This document shows positions 1-10,211 of a stretch of DNA of 64,000 nucleotides, piece by piece. The stretch spans positions 42,778,423 through 42,842,422 of the forward strand of contig CM033394.1 of NCBI GenBank assembly GCA_019426215.1. Reading direction: 5' to 3'. The notes below the pieces were generated by a model. The model was given only the letters and a program-made list of their open reading frames with translations. It made no database searches and was not told the DNA's origin. The DNA is from Buddleja alternifolia. Lineage: Eukaryota > Streptophyta > Magnoliopsida > Lamiales > Scrophulariaceae. Numbering within the stretch: position 1 is the stretch's first letter; each line of letters opens with the position of its first letter. The position numbers and the translations under genes are program-made.

Positions 1-1
1 A

Positions 2-1040
2 GCTTTAGACAATGCTAAGGAGCAATTAGGCAGAAAACCAAGTAATTTGGACATGCTTGGTAGAGCTCTAACTTGGATGGGCACTCATATATGGGACGAA
101 TTGGTGCAAAAGTACTGGGCTACAGAGGAGTATGCTAAAAAATGTGAGAAAGCTAAGCAAAATCGTATGACTGAGAAGGAAGGATGTGTCACGAAGCATA
201 CTTGTGGTTCCATCCCTAAAGAAGCACATCGACTAAAAATGGTATGTTTAGTTTCCAAATTTTCATCTCTTTTTCTGCTATTTAGTAAGAACATTGATTA
301 GTATAATTATTATTGTAGAAAAAAACACTTAAGCGCAGTGTTGATGATTTTGAGCTATTTGAGCGATGCCACATAAGTCAAGGCACTGGGGAGTTTGTGG
401 ATAAAAAATCAAAAAAAGTTAGTGTAAGTATCTTTTAATTAAGTTTCTCCTTATTAACTTTTGCTCTGAATTTACTTTTTCTTTAATTTTTATAGGGGAT
501 GTTTTGTTTCATTTACTTGTTAATATATTATTAAGAATTAACAATTTTTGTCATATATTTGCACAGGAAGAATACAGGGCAAAGCAGGGTCCTAGTGATT
601 CCTCCTCGTTACCGTCATTTGATTTTTCATCATGGTGCGAAGTGACTGGAGGCCCATCAAAGGGCCGTTTGTACGGAGTTGGGCAATGCAAAACTTCTGG
701 GAGTTATAGAGTGAGCTCCAGCTCATCAGTTGCTGGTCGGGGAGAGTCTCGTGAGGTAATTGTGGGATTAACACAAGAGATAGAAGATGTGCGAGAAAAC
801 CAAAAAAAAAACAATGAAGAGAACAAGAAATTGATAGAAAACGTGTTTGAGGAAGTGAGAAAAAGAGATGCAATTATTGAAATGAAGAATGACGAGATTA
901 AACGAATGAAAGAGGAGATGAAAGTGAGCATGGAGGAGATGCTGCGAAAATTTGTTCAAGATGTAGGATATCCAAACCACAAATTCCCCGGTGGATCTGG
1001 AAATTGTAATGACCAAAGAGGTTCAGATGGAGGTAGTTAA
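2..1040 (+). CDS. Transposase_24-type CACTA protein, C-terminal exons
   Basis: Three exons can be joined: 2-241, 319-423 and 567-1040, all with GT-AG borders and no internal stop. The first exon gives an ALDNAKEQLGRKPSN segment followed by LTWMGTHIWDELVQKYW and an EEYAKKCEKAKQNR stretch. The second gives KKTLKRSVDDFELFERCH and TGEFVDKKS. The third gives WCEVTGGPSKGRLYGVG and then a charged coiled-coil (about residues 75-150 of that exon) before a stop at 1040. This order matches plant transposase family 24 (Ptta/En/Spm) proteins of CACTA elements. It is probably a DNA-binding or accessory protein rather than the catalytic TNPD-type transposase, whose gene is not in view. The 5' part is cut by the window edge. 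A short intergenic stretch separates it from the subterminal repeats of the same element. Confidence 0.8.
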
Positions 1041-1363
1041 TTGGTGTTTTTTGGTTATATACTTTGATGATTAATAGTAACTCGTGTTAATTGTCTGTCA
1101 GTTTGATACTTTTGTGTAGATGTCGGGACTAATTGATTGGACAAGGTTGTCTGTTAGAATGATATATTGTTAGAATGATGTGGTGTTGAAATGATTGTGT
1201 TAGATACTTCGATTGTGATGTTAATTAGTTGTTTGCATTTTGTTGATAGGTGCGATATTGTTTAGTTAATGTTTGTTGATTTCATTGAATTATTCGTTAT
1301 TTACCAGGTTTGATATTATATGAATTTAGCAAATAAAACGCTATATTCATAAATTTTTTAGCT

Positions 1364-1985
1364 TCATTTAGAGACGGATTTAGAGACAATTTTAGAAAAG
1401 AGCAAAGACAGATTAGAGGCGGAATTAGAGACCTATATTGAAACGCGATCAGAGACGGAATCAGAGACGGATTTGGAATTGGAATCAGAGACGGATTCGG
1501 AGTTGGAATCAGAGACGGATACGGAGTTGGAATCAGAGATGGATTTAGAGACGGATACTAAATTGGAATCAGAGACGGATTTAGAGACAATTACTGAGTT
1601 GGAATCAGAGATGGATTTAGAGACGGATATATCGTTGGAATCAGCGACGGATTTAGAGACGGATTTTGAGTTCGGATTTGAGACGGATTCCACGAAATTT
1701 TGAGACGGATTAGTTACCGAATCTGAATATAATTAGAGACGGATTTAAAGACGGATTAAAGACAAAATATAGAGACGGATTATTTGTAAAAGAGTCATGA
1801 AAAAAGCGACGGAATTAGAGACGGAACAATTTTCCGTCTCTGAAATTAGAGATGGAAAAATTCCATCTCAATCAGCGTCGAGCTGTTTAAAGACGGGTGT
1901 CAGAGACGGAAAAATTCCGTCTCTGATTATTTTCAGAGACGGAAAATTGGGTTTCAGAGATGGATTTTTCCATCTCTGAAGCTCT
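1364..1985. repeat. CACTA subterminal AGAGACGGA repeats
   Basis: Imperfect copies of (TTAG/TCAG)AGACGGA(A/T)TT repeat every 12-20 bp. Between about 1840 and 1985 they become inverted pairs such as AGAGACGGAAAAATTCCGTC, able to form hairpins. Such arrays next to a CACTA terminus are the known binding sites for TNPA-type accessory proteins. The repeat unit encodes spurious ETDLE/ELESET open frames on one strand and Ser-rich frames on the other; these are not genes. Confidence 0.8.
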
Positions 1986-2395
1986 GTTTTCTTGTAGTGG
2001 TAATAATGCTTTTATTATTCATGTCTTACTTATATTAACAATAACAAATTATATGACTAATAATGTAATAATAATAACTAAGTAATTACGAAATAATATA
2101 TTAAAAATATTATGAAAGTTCTTTTAATCCAAAATTTCAATTCTTATAATTTGAAGAATCCAATCTAACTATTGTCTTTCACACTAAATATATTTGTTTA
2201 TTTGTCATATATTCATTTCGGAATATATAATTGTATGTATATATTTTCGTAAAGAATAAATTTAATTTTTATTTTCTTCTCCAAGTTCTCTTCCCTGCTA
2301 AGGACCCGAGTGCTTTCTATTATCTGTTCGTCTTTGCGTAATTTTTCTACAAATCTCAGGATTTAAAATATATGTTCATTCAATAGAAAAAAAAA

Positions 2396-2672
2396 CTGCT
2401 TGAGCTTGCAAATGAGCCAAAATCTCGAGCTTGGCTCGAGCTCGAGCGAAATGAGTCGAACTCAAGCTCGGCTGGAGCTCGAATGAGCCAACGATCTGAG
2501 GTCGAGCTTGGCTCGTTTGCCTCGAGCTCGAACTCAAGCTCAAAAGAAATGGGCTCAATAAGCTTGAGCTCGAGCTCAAATTTTTTAAGACGAGCTCGAG
2601 CTCGAGTTCGAGCCTGTAAAATTTGCAAGGCTCGGCTCGAGCTTGGCTCGTTTAAAGCCCTAGAGCCAACAT
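2396..2672. repeat. GAGCTCGAGC-rich simple repeat
   Basis: The palindromic words GAGCTCGAGC, GGCTCGAGCTTGGCTCG and AACTCAAGCTC recur through about 280 bp. Their open frames (Ser-rich, Glu-Leu-rich) are by-products. Arrays of this kind are common as subterminal parts of plant hAT elements. I cannot find a clean terminal inverted repeat or target duplication here, so this is left as a remnant. Confidence 0.6.
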
Positions 2673-4120
2673 TTAACCTCATCTTGTTAACTCATAATAA
2701 TGGCCAAAAAGAAACGATCAGTACGGCTTAATTGCGGGGCAAATTTCCTTTGGCAGTGAGCTCAATAATACTGCTTGGAATGCGGATTGCATAGCCAATT
2801 AACCATTTATTGGCCTACTGCCAAGGGAGTACTTGCCCAGCAATGCATCCATACATTTCAATACAACATTTTGTGTTTCCAAGTGTCGTTTGATGATCAG
2901 TTTTCAGCTCTTCGATTTATTTATAGCTGAGTGAAAAGTCTTGGTCTCTTTCAACACACTACAAGGATATTTGAAGCATATTCTTATACTCTCCAGTCGA
3001 AGGAATAAACTGTTTATTTTTATCTGGAGAACCAAAAGTTATCCTTAATTACCTTTTCTGTTTATGATTTTCTTCTTTTTTTGAAGCTAGGTTTATGTTT
3101 TTCTTGAAGCATGGGATTTCAGCAAGGTTTGTTTATTATTTAGTGAAGTGTAATGGTTCTGGTATCCATAGACCCACAACCATTAATACTAATCTAGCTA
3201 CGAGTATAGGACAAATTTGATTTAATTCCCTTACGATCCTGGGATACGTAAAGTACTCTTCTCAAAGCCAAGTTCTTTAAAACCAAGTTAAACTTAAAAG
3301 TACCATGTTAAGCTCAAAACCAAGTTCTTTAAAACTAAGTTAAAACATAGTCGATAATCGTGTAATCTCTGTCAGTGATTATAATAAACCTCTAGTCTGC
3401 ATAATAGACCAAAAGCATGTGGAAGGGCCCTTTCTGTTAATAATTCTTAATGTAGTCTGTAGTCACGTTCTTATGCGTGATCTTGGATTATCTAAGAGAA
3501 GTCAAATTGTGGTCCCCTATCCACTATGTATTTCCTTTCTGATTCTATAACATGTTCATATATTCATGCATGTATATATATATATATATATATATAAAGA
3601 AAAAACTATAGTGACCCCTCTCCCTCCTAGCATGTCAATAATTTATTCCCATCTTAAAAGTTTTTAAAAATTTCCGTGAACTAATATAAGGTCCTTGCCT
3701 CTTCTATATTAGAGCTTGAGACATACTAACTTTTTGGAGTGATCGCTCTAAACATAATGAGAGTTCAACTTGAATTCAAGAACCATTCTTGGTGCCCTAA
3801 ACTTAGCATCACATCATTTATAATGCTAATCTAAGATAAGCAATAATGTTCTTTATTCATGTGAGACCAACTAATACTAAAGATGATTGCCTAGTGTCAA
3901 TCACGGAGCGATCTCCCGCGTGTAAAGGAATCTTATATTCCTACTTCTATGAAAGCAAAGCAAGGATCAAATTCCTTATAAACTGGCAAAACATATAATG
4001 TTTCAAACTTCTGTATGAAAAAAGAAAAGCTCCATAGAAATAAAAAGGCAAAAGTGAAGGTCAGAACTTTTTTATCATGGCACTGATGAAAAGTAAAATA
4101 AGGAAAACCCACCAGGAATA
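2673..4120. other. Intergenic, no gene seen
   Basis: AT-rich unique-looking DNA with no supportable coding region. It contains a (TA)n run at 3572-3596 and one further GNATATNC match (GCATATTC, 2976-2983) about 1.3 kb upstream of the MIR399 hairpin. Confidence 0.5.
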
Positions 4121-4127
4121 GTCACAG

Positions 4128-4154
4128 GCATATGCTTTCTCCTTCAGCATATCC
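4128..4154 (+). promoter_or_regulatory. Two P1BS-type PHR1 sites
   Basis: GCATATGC at 4128-4135 and GCATATCC at 4147-4154 both match GNATATNC, the P1BS element bound by PHR1-family MYB-CC factors. They lie 19 bp apart and 25-50 bp upstream of a TATA-like sequence, just before the MIR399 hairpin. P1BS sites in MIR399 promoters mediate induction by phosphate starvation in known plants. That they work here is inference. Confidence 0.7.
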
Positions 4155-4178
4155 AAATAAAGGTGCCAAACCAGGTGA

Positions 4179-4190
4179 TATTTATACAAA
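4179..4190 (+). promoter_or_regulatory. TATA-like box of MIR399
   Basis: TATTTATACAAA sits 25 bp after the second P1BS site and about 75 bp before the hairpin base. The spacing fits a pol II TATA box with transcription starting near 4210. It is the best match in this interval but not a perfect TATAAA. Confidence 0.45.
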
Positions 4191-4264
4191 GCATGCCTCT
4201 CCTGTGTTCAAAACATGAAGTTGAGTGTAAGCAGCATGCAGCCTTATTTGAAGGAAGAAAAGTA

Positions 4265-4376
4265 ATTGTGTGGGAAAAGGAATAACAGTGTGATTCTCCT
4301 TTGGCAAGGATTACATGCACATGCATACTTTCTTTCTTTGCCAAAGGAGAATTGCCCTGCCATTCAATCCCACAAT
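4265..4376 (+). ncRNA. MIR399: miR399 precursor hairpin
   Basis: The 3' arm at 4339-4359 carries the 21-nt mature sequence beginning TGCCAAAGGAGAATTGCC, which I recognise as a known miR399 isoform. The 5' arm at 4286-4306 (CAGTGTGATTCTCCTTTGGC plus A) pairs with it over 18 Watson-Crick pairs, two G-U pairs and one mismatch. The loop is 32 nt. Pairing continues outward: ATTGTG..GGGA (4265-4275) faces TCCCACAAT (4368-4376). In known plants miR399 targets PHO2 (the UBC24 ubiquitin-conjugating enzyme) in shoot-to-root phosphate signalling and is buffered by IPS1-type target mimics. Two P1BS motifs and a TATA-like box lie upstream. Open frames across this interval on both strands are by-products of the hairpin. 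The exact primary-transcript ends cannot be seen. Confidence 0.93.
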
Positions 4377-4552
4377 GCAGCAAAGGATCACGCACAGCAG
4401 GAATTATCTTCTCGTTTTAAGTATTTTGCTAAATTTTGTAAATCGACGTTTAAAACTTCGTGATTTTAAATTATTCTTTTTCAACTTTATTATTTTCTTA
4501 TAACTAAGTTTTCTTTGATTATTTTCTTATAACTAAGTTTTCTTTGATAACT

Positions 4553-4607
4553 TTATTATTATTATTATTACTACTACTACTATTATTACTATTATTATTC
4601 CTATTAC

Positions 4608-4654
<47 letters not shown>
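4553..4654. repeat. (ATT)n microsatellite
   Basis: A trinucleotide run of ATT/TTA units about 100 bp long, interrupted by a few ACT units in its left half. It directly abuts the left end of the next MITE at 4656. Confidence 0.9.
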
Positions 4655-4655
<1 letters not shown>

Positions 4656-5235
4656 GGGTATATTACACCGAACCCCCCTGTGATTGACCTTATTATCACT
4701 CCACTCCCCTGTGATAAAAAAATTGCCAACTTACCCCCTTGCCATTTCTAAAAAGATATCCACCGCCTCCCTCGAATATTTTTGCCCTTAAAAAATTCTG
4801 TAAAGACCAAAATACCCTTGGCTATTGAAAATATTTACACTAATATTAACTCTAATTTTTTATATTATTTCAATTGTTTTATATTGTAATTTTTATTTTT
4901 CTTTTATTTTCATCTACTCATTCCTTCCCCCCAAATCCCTATTCTAAATACACCATTATCCTAATCATCTTCCCCATCCAATTTAAATTTTATAATCATC
5001 AAAAGATAGTTAAAAATATAACTAATAATATATATATGATACCACCAGTGCCTCTGCCCTGTCGGCCGTCCCCCACCGTATCTATCATCTTCAAATATGC
5101 AATTTGCAGATTTGAAGTTCTTCAAATCTTCAAATTGCAGATTTGAACTTCAAATTCCGCAAAGTTATTCAAATCTGCATATTTGAAATATGGTGGTGGC
5201 ATGGAGGCGGTGGTGGAGGTTGCCGGTAGTGGGGC
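4656..5235. mobile_element. MITE left half, truncated
   Basis: It begins GGGTATATTACACC, followed by ACCCCCCTGTGATTG and CACTCCCCTGTGATA. This is the same style of end as the bounded Mutator-like MITEs elsewhere in the window (27798, 47328). It ends in a GGTGGTGG-rich stretch at about 5180-5235 like the interior of the 15333-16400 element. No matching right end is seen; the sequence switches at about 5236 to the AGCG-rich retroelement. Confidence 0.5.
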
Positions 5236-6187
5236 GTATACGCTAAACTCTTTCAGACGCTTATCAAACGTTTTCTTTAGCGTCTGCCCTCTCAAAATAA
5301 ACTGAACGCTTAGCTTTATTCCCAGCTAAAGCGCTTAGTAAAAAGATCCTTTAAAAGCAAGCGTACATTACCCTACGCTAAACAAGAAAGTGGATTAGTC
5401 AATCAATGCAATTAATGCTGACTTGACATTCCTCACCTTTCGCTCAAGAAAACCCATGGGTACTCATCACGTTTTTCAAAGATGGTTCAGCACATGTACA
5501 CGCGTAAGTACAATTACCATGTATCTTAGGCGAATACAACCAGCGCTGAATATTTTAAACCAAAAGTAAAACACTACCACCAAGACAAAATGATAAGTAC
5601 TGAGAAACTGTGTCCTCATACATACCCTGAAAAGAATAATTCTATATGTTACGATGACCGCTAAAGCACAAAATGTTACTTGAAAGAGAACCTCAAGATT
5701 CTCAAGCGTCAAAATCACACTGAATTATTTCAAGCGTCATTTTCTTCTGAATAGGTCCAGACGCTCCCACAAACTTTTGGCGGGTATTTGAATAGTTGTT
5801 CAAAATTTCGGTTCCCGAACGGTTTTCATAAAATAAGTGTCCGCTTTTAATGGGCACACGTATCACATTCAGTATATCAAAAGTCTCTGTTTCAAACTTT
5901 TAATCGGACGTCAAAATAGTATATGTGGTTGTTACTAAAAGTAACCGTGCTTATTAAATCTAAATTCACGTCCACAGTAGTATTTTAATGGCTGAGATTT
6001 ATACTCCTCCACGTGTCAACATCTCAACCTTCAAACACAAAAAAAAAAAAACATTCAAATTGTAGTATTTCAAAACACACTTTCTGCAGAACATAAACTC
6101 TCTTACACTCTCCTTCATTCGTGCAAGAAAAATCTCTCTCTCTCAAAAACAAAATTTTCATTCTTAATCTCTGTCTACTTCTCACTA
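5236..6187 (+). other. Leader region of the retroelement ORF
   Basis: Non-coding stretch with AGCGTC/AGCGCT words in both orientations (5260, 5280, 5330, 5555, 5705 and others by eye). It ends in a pyrimidine/A-rich leader (about 6110-6187, TCTCTCTCAAAAAC) just before ATG 6188, as expected for a 5' untranslated leader. I see no LTR or tRNA primer-binding site. Confidence 0.5.
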
Positions 6188-6439
6188 ATGGCACCCAAGA
6201 AAGCTACTGCTAGAACCACTGAAGTTATTGTTAAGGTCACTGAAGGCCTTATAATCGATTGGAAGTTTCTCTATGAAAACCCCCAAATTGATTTAACGGA
6301 AATGATGGACTCTGTAGCAGAGGCTGGGCTTCAGAAATTTCTTACCAAACACTCGTACATGTTTCCTGAAGAACTAGAATTTTTCTGGAGAAATGCTAGA
6401 CGGAATCAAAGACTAGAATTTTTCTGGAGAATTGTTTGA
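6188..6439 (+). pseudogene. Retroelement ORF, N-terminal piece
   Basis: Starts at ATG 6188 (MAPKKATARTTEVIVKV) in good context after an A-rich leader. It runs 83 codons to a TGA at about 6437. Residues 55-80 contain a short direct duplication: CTAGAATTTTTCTGGAGA occurs at 6374 and again at 6413 (39-bp period), and the spacer GACGGAATCAAAGAC copies sequence found again at 6479. After the second copy a 1-nt shift is needed to continue in the next frame (LFDDETSITCLFPVP). The peptide is therefore the broken start of the protein continued at 6432-7250. Confidence 0.6.
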
Positions 6440-7250
6440 CGATGAGACTTCCATCACCTGTTTGTTTCCTGTCCCCAAGACGGAATCAAAGACGTTCACT
6501 CTCTCTGCGGCCTCTATTGCCCAGAATTTCTCTCTACCTAACGACGGAGCGACTTTAGACACTATCACTGAGGAACAAATTCAAGAAGTCTGGACTCAGA
6601 TTAGCGCCTACGATGGTGTTCCATACAAACCGTACTTTGAGAAGAAAGATATAGTGAACAGGTATCGAGTCTTAGCTGATTTCTGCAGTAAAAACATTGA
6701 ATGCAGAGTGGGAACCTTTGACAAAATCAACCCAACCCAGTTCCAGATGATGACTGCTATCTTGCTCAAGATAAAAATCAACTGGAGCGCCTATATATTC
6801 AGCAGATTCAGAGACAGTCTACGCACTTCAAACAGACCTTATGGCCTAGTTTTAAGTGATCTAATTTTCCGAGCAAAGTGCACCTCTTCAGCAGGAGTCA
6901 CCGTGGCCAAGCATAAGTTCTATGGGCCAAGAATCATCAACAATCTCTTCAATCCACCCAAAGTTGGAGGTGCTGCTAGACCTCTCTCTGAGCGCCAAGT
7001 TGTACGTGCAGCATCAAATGAGGAGGCTGAGCGCCTAGATCAGGAGAAGGCTAAACGTAATGTGAAGCGTCCCACTGTCACAAAGAAACGGGCTCCTCGA
7101 AAGCCCAAGGCTCAACCTATCAAAAGTGATGAAGAAGACGAGGACTCTATACCCCTCATTAGTCGGAAGGATCTGGAAAAGTCCTCAAAAATATTGACTT
7201 TGGAGAACCAGCAGTTCCACAGACTCAAGTGTCCCCAGCCGAAGGGGTAA
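6432..7250 (+). pseudogene. Retroelement ORF, middle piece
   Basis: The second reading-frame segment of about 270 codons continues the N-terminal piece after a frameshift. It contains EEQIQEVWTQISAYDG, the block YRVLADFCSKNIECRVGTFD, then NPTQFQMMTAILLKIKINW, and a basic Lys/Arg-rich tail (RNVKRPTVTKKRAPRKPKAQ) followed by an acidic run. From memory, the YRVLADF..KNI..R.G.FDK block is typical of a very abundant repeat-encoded hypothetical family in Lamiales proteomes. I know no biochemical function. The frame changes again near 7225, where the next segment overlaps. Confidence 0.6.
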
Positions 7251-9580
7251 ATGTGAAGCGTATCTTCAAGAGACGTAAGCGTCCAACTGCTGCCATTTCT
7301 TCTGAGGCTACACACACGACACTAAGCGACCAAGCCATAGCTGCTATTCCGATATCATCCTTTGAACCACCAGTTGATGTCCATCTGGATGTTGATATGG
7401 CCAACATTGTGGCCATCGCACATGAAGCTGCCATCGAATCTGCAAATCTCGAGCCTGATGAACCTGAAATCCCAGGGGTTCAACCATTGCTTGCATTACC
7501 AAGTACAACAGAGGCACGCTCAGAAGGTCAGAGCGATGCTAACGACGTTGTGATTCATCGACATTTCTTCAAGCTGGATCCCTTAAAGACCATCGATCAC
7601 TCCGTCGATTATTTCCCTCCAGCGCCTGCAGAAACCTTCATACCTACAGGATATAATGAAGAAAGTATTATCAATGCTGAGAATGATATCGCCAAGCTCA
7701 TAAAATTTGATCTGGCTGTACGCAACACTCTATTTAACACAGCATTGACCCCAGCTGATAAAGCTTATTATCTGGACTGTGGGACAAGCAAACCCACTGG
7801 CTTCGCTCTCAGAGACTACAACATCAGAGTCTATGAGCGTCAGGATAAGCTTGTGAACCCAACGGAAAAGCTACTAAACAGAGAAGGCTATTCTCACTCC
7901 CCAACACTGATAAATAGCAAGGAAAACAAGCGCTCAGCTAATCCTCTCCTCTTGTGGAAGAATAAAGGAGTACATGCCGGTGAGCGTCCAGCTTCACTGA
8001 CCGAGATGATTCAAATTGAAGCCGATGCATATTTTGACTGCGTCTGGAACGCTAACTACCAACCAGACAGGTATCGTTTTGAGTCCATCTGTGATATTCA
8101 TCACCAAGGATTTCGTGCTATACTTAATGCAGGAACTGAGTACTGCATGACTGAGGTAAAATGGTCTGAAGCTTATATGGGTGACAAGTATAAATTTGAA
8201 GAATTGGTTAGCGCTCCCCATCTGTTCAGAATAGGGATCCATGATAAAAAGAGCAAATTTGCACGATACAAGCTAAAGCAGCGTCAACATAGACTTGGAC
8301 CAGTTCTGAAGCTGCCTCTGAACCGCCACCAACCTGAACACCTTTTAAGGCAAGCGTTGTACAAACTGGCTAACTCTTCTCTACGCTTTGCTGATCAAGC
8401 GTCCACCAGCGGTTCTTCTCCCCTGTCCTGTCTGAACTTCACCCCTAGCCACTGTGAAGACAACTTTTCTCTCATGATGACAATTATGCCTCCAGTCTCC
8501 CTATTTGACAAAATCTTCACAGAAAATCTGCGACAGTGGAATGGCTCTCGGATCAATCCTTTCAGAGGATATCCACTTCTTCCCTCTATCAGACAAGAAG
8601 TCTTAAGTCACTATAATTTTGTTCTGTCGCTGCTGGAAAGAACTCAAGCGCTTGCTTCACCCATCTACCCATACTTGGAAGAGTATTACAGGCTCTATGT
8701 TCCCGACTCTCGGAAACCGAAGACTCTCCCAACAGATAGGCTAATTGGCTTCTCACAGCACTATTGCCCAGATGCCTTGTTCTCCATCTGCCAAGCGCCT
8801 TCCAAAATCTTTCCCACCCATGTGCTGGATATCCTCGGGCCAATGTATATCAGGACCATGGATAGTCCTATCAGCACGTTCATTCAAGGTACTTATCTCC
8901 CCACTCTACATTTGAATGAACTTCTACAGACTGCTACATATCCATATGCAGATGAGCCGCTTGCCAGCTTGGACTTTCAGTTTACGGACTTTAGCCGTAT
9001 AGAGTCAGCATCTACTGCAGCACCAGCTGAAACGTTACCTGCTACTGAGCGCTCACCAGAATCCCCTCAAGCGCCTAATTCCCCCAGTCCAACTGAATCC
9101 CACTCTACTGCATCCACCGAGTCCAACAGTGCCCCAGAGCCTCGAGGAACAGTATTTGATCCTAATTATCAAGTACCTATTGAATCTCTCAAACACACAT
9201 CCCGTTTTAAGCCTCGAGTTAGCACTGCGGTTCCCAACGCTCAAGCGTCCATGACTGAATGCCTCACTCAAATACAACAACTATCTACAGCTACTCAGGC
9301 AAGTCATGTGGCTTTAACAAATGATCTAAACCACCGTTTCACGACTCTTGAGACCTCTCTTACAGACGCTAATCACGCTCAACTACTGGTCATGTAAAAA
9401 CATTTCGACCAGCGTCTGACCACTCTTGAGGCCTCTGTCGCTCAGATTGCTACTCAAGTCAGTCTTCTTACTCAGCATTTCATACAGACTGATGATGGCA
9501 ATAAGGGGGAAAAGAAGGGAGAAAAGAGGAAATCTTCAACATCTAAAGATCAAGATCCTCCTCCACCATCCAAGCGTTAA
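7229..9580 (+). pseudogene. Retroelement ORF, long C-terminal piece
   Basis: A reading frame of 722 codons runs from about 7229 to a TAA at 9395-9397, then continues in the same frame to a second TAA at 9578-9580. It begins with a basic segment (VKRIFKRRKRP), has a Pro/Ser/Thr-rich linker (about residues 610-660) and ends in a probable coiled coil (LTNDLNHRFTTLETSL, then FDQRLTTLEASVAQIATQV after the stop). It finishes in a KKGEKRKSS basic tail. The single in-frame stop at 9395 breaks the coiled coil, so it looks like a nonsense mutation. There are no retroviral-type catalytic motifs (no DTG, YxDD or zinc knuckle). It could be a gag-like or extra 3' ORF of an LTR element. Confidence 0.6.
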
Positions 9581-10024
9581 CATATTGATACTCCCCTCAC
9601 ACTAAGTACAGAGCCAAGGTATCCCTATCCTTCTTGGGTAACTACCTCGGTGGGAGCGTCTAATAAAAAAGAAACCCCAAGAGTGCTCTATCCAAATCTT
9701 CCATTACCTTCAAGAGCACTGCTTGAACAATTTGATATTCCTCTTCTCAGAGCGTCAATTCCAGAACCATCTGATCCAGCAGTCTTAGCCTTAGAGAGAA
9801 AAATGTCTGACTTTGACCAAACCTTCAGAATTTGCCTACGATACATAGGCATCAGTCCAGAGGAATGGGATAAGCAGTTCATTACTTTCAAGGCACGACA
9901 AGTAAAAGAAAACAAACATATAATCGGTAAAGATCATGCTACGATGATGACGCTAGAAGATCAGATAACTGAAGCAATCCGTGCTGAAATGACTAAGAGA
10001 TACAAGATCAAATCACGATCTTGA
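9581..10024 (+). pseudogene. Retroelement ORF, terminal segment
   Basis: The same frame stays open after the TAA at 9578 for about 147 codons to a stop at 10022-10024. It contains PYPSWVTTSVGASNKKETP, LPSRALLEQFDIPLL and EEWDKQFITFKARQVKEN, and ends in a basic KRYKIKSRS tail. It may be the end of the same protein read through a mutated codon, or a separate small ORF lacking an ATG. It is not recognised beyond this. It ends about 170 bp before the polypurine tract. Confidence 0.45.
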
Positions 10025-10195
10025 TTTTTACTTGTGATTCTTTCATTTCAGTTGTAAAATGCTTGTACTATGAAAGATATATATAAAATGCATTTTACAG
10101 CTGAAACATCTCGTTGAAGCTCAAACTAACTTACTAACCTACGCTAACTCGTACTTTAGGTATCTAACGCTTGAACTAAATAGGTATTGCCATCA

Positions 10196-10210
10196 TCAAA
10201 AAGGGGGAAA
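10196..10210 (+). other. Polypurine tract
   Basis: TCAAAAAGGGGGAAAT abuts the TGTTAGG start of the LTR at 10212. A run of A5-G5-A3 next to an LTR is the expected plus-strand primer site and fixes this as the 3' LTR. Confidence 0.8.
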
Positions 10211-10211
10211 T

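Larger units (their letters stand above)
1..1999 (+). mobile_element. CACTA (En/Spm) transposon, 3' part
   Basis: The right end of a CACTA element enters from the left edge of the window. Its terminus at 1987-1999 reads TTTTCTTGTAGTG, the reverse complement of CACTACAAGAAAA, a canonical CACTA terminal inverted repeat. Inside it lie the subterminal repeats (1364-1985) and a coding region for a plant CACTA-associated protein (2-1040). The left end and the 3-bp target duplication lie outside the window and cannot be checked. Immediately outside the terminus the sequence is GTA. Confidence 0.85.

Noticed and set aside
1433..1703. Ser- and Glu-rich open frames on both strands
   Set aside because: They are produced by the AGAGACGGA subterminal repeats of the CACTA element; codon periodicity simply follows the repeat.
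1364..1985. CRISPR-like short regular repeats
   Set aside because: Repeats are contiguous and degenerate without spacers of constant length, lie in a plant transposon, and end at a CACTA terminus.
4144..4503. Open frames overlapping the MIR399 hairpin on both strands
   Set aside because: They cover the hairpin arms and have no domains; the microRNA explains the conserved sequence.
7200..7260. Programmed frameshift between the two long retroelement frames
   Set aside because: There is no slippery heptamer with structure, and other frame breaks and stops in the same ORF point to decay.
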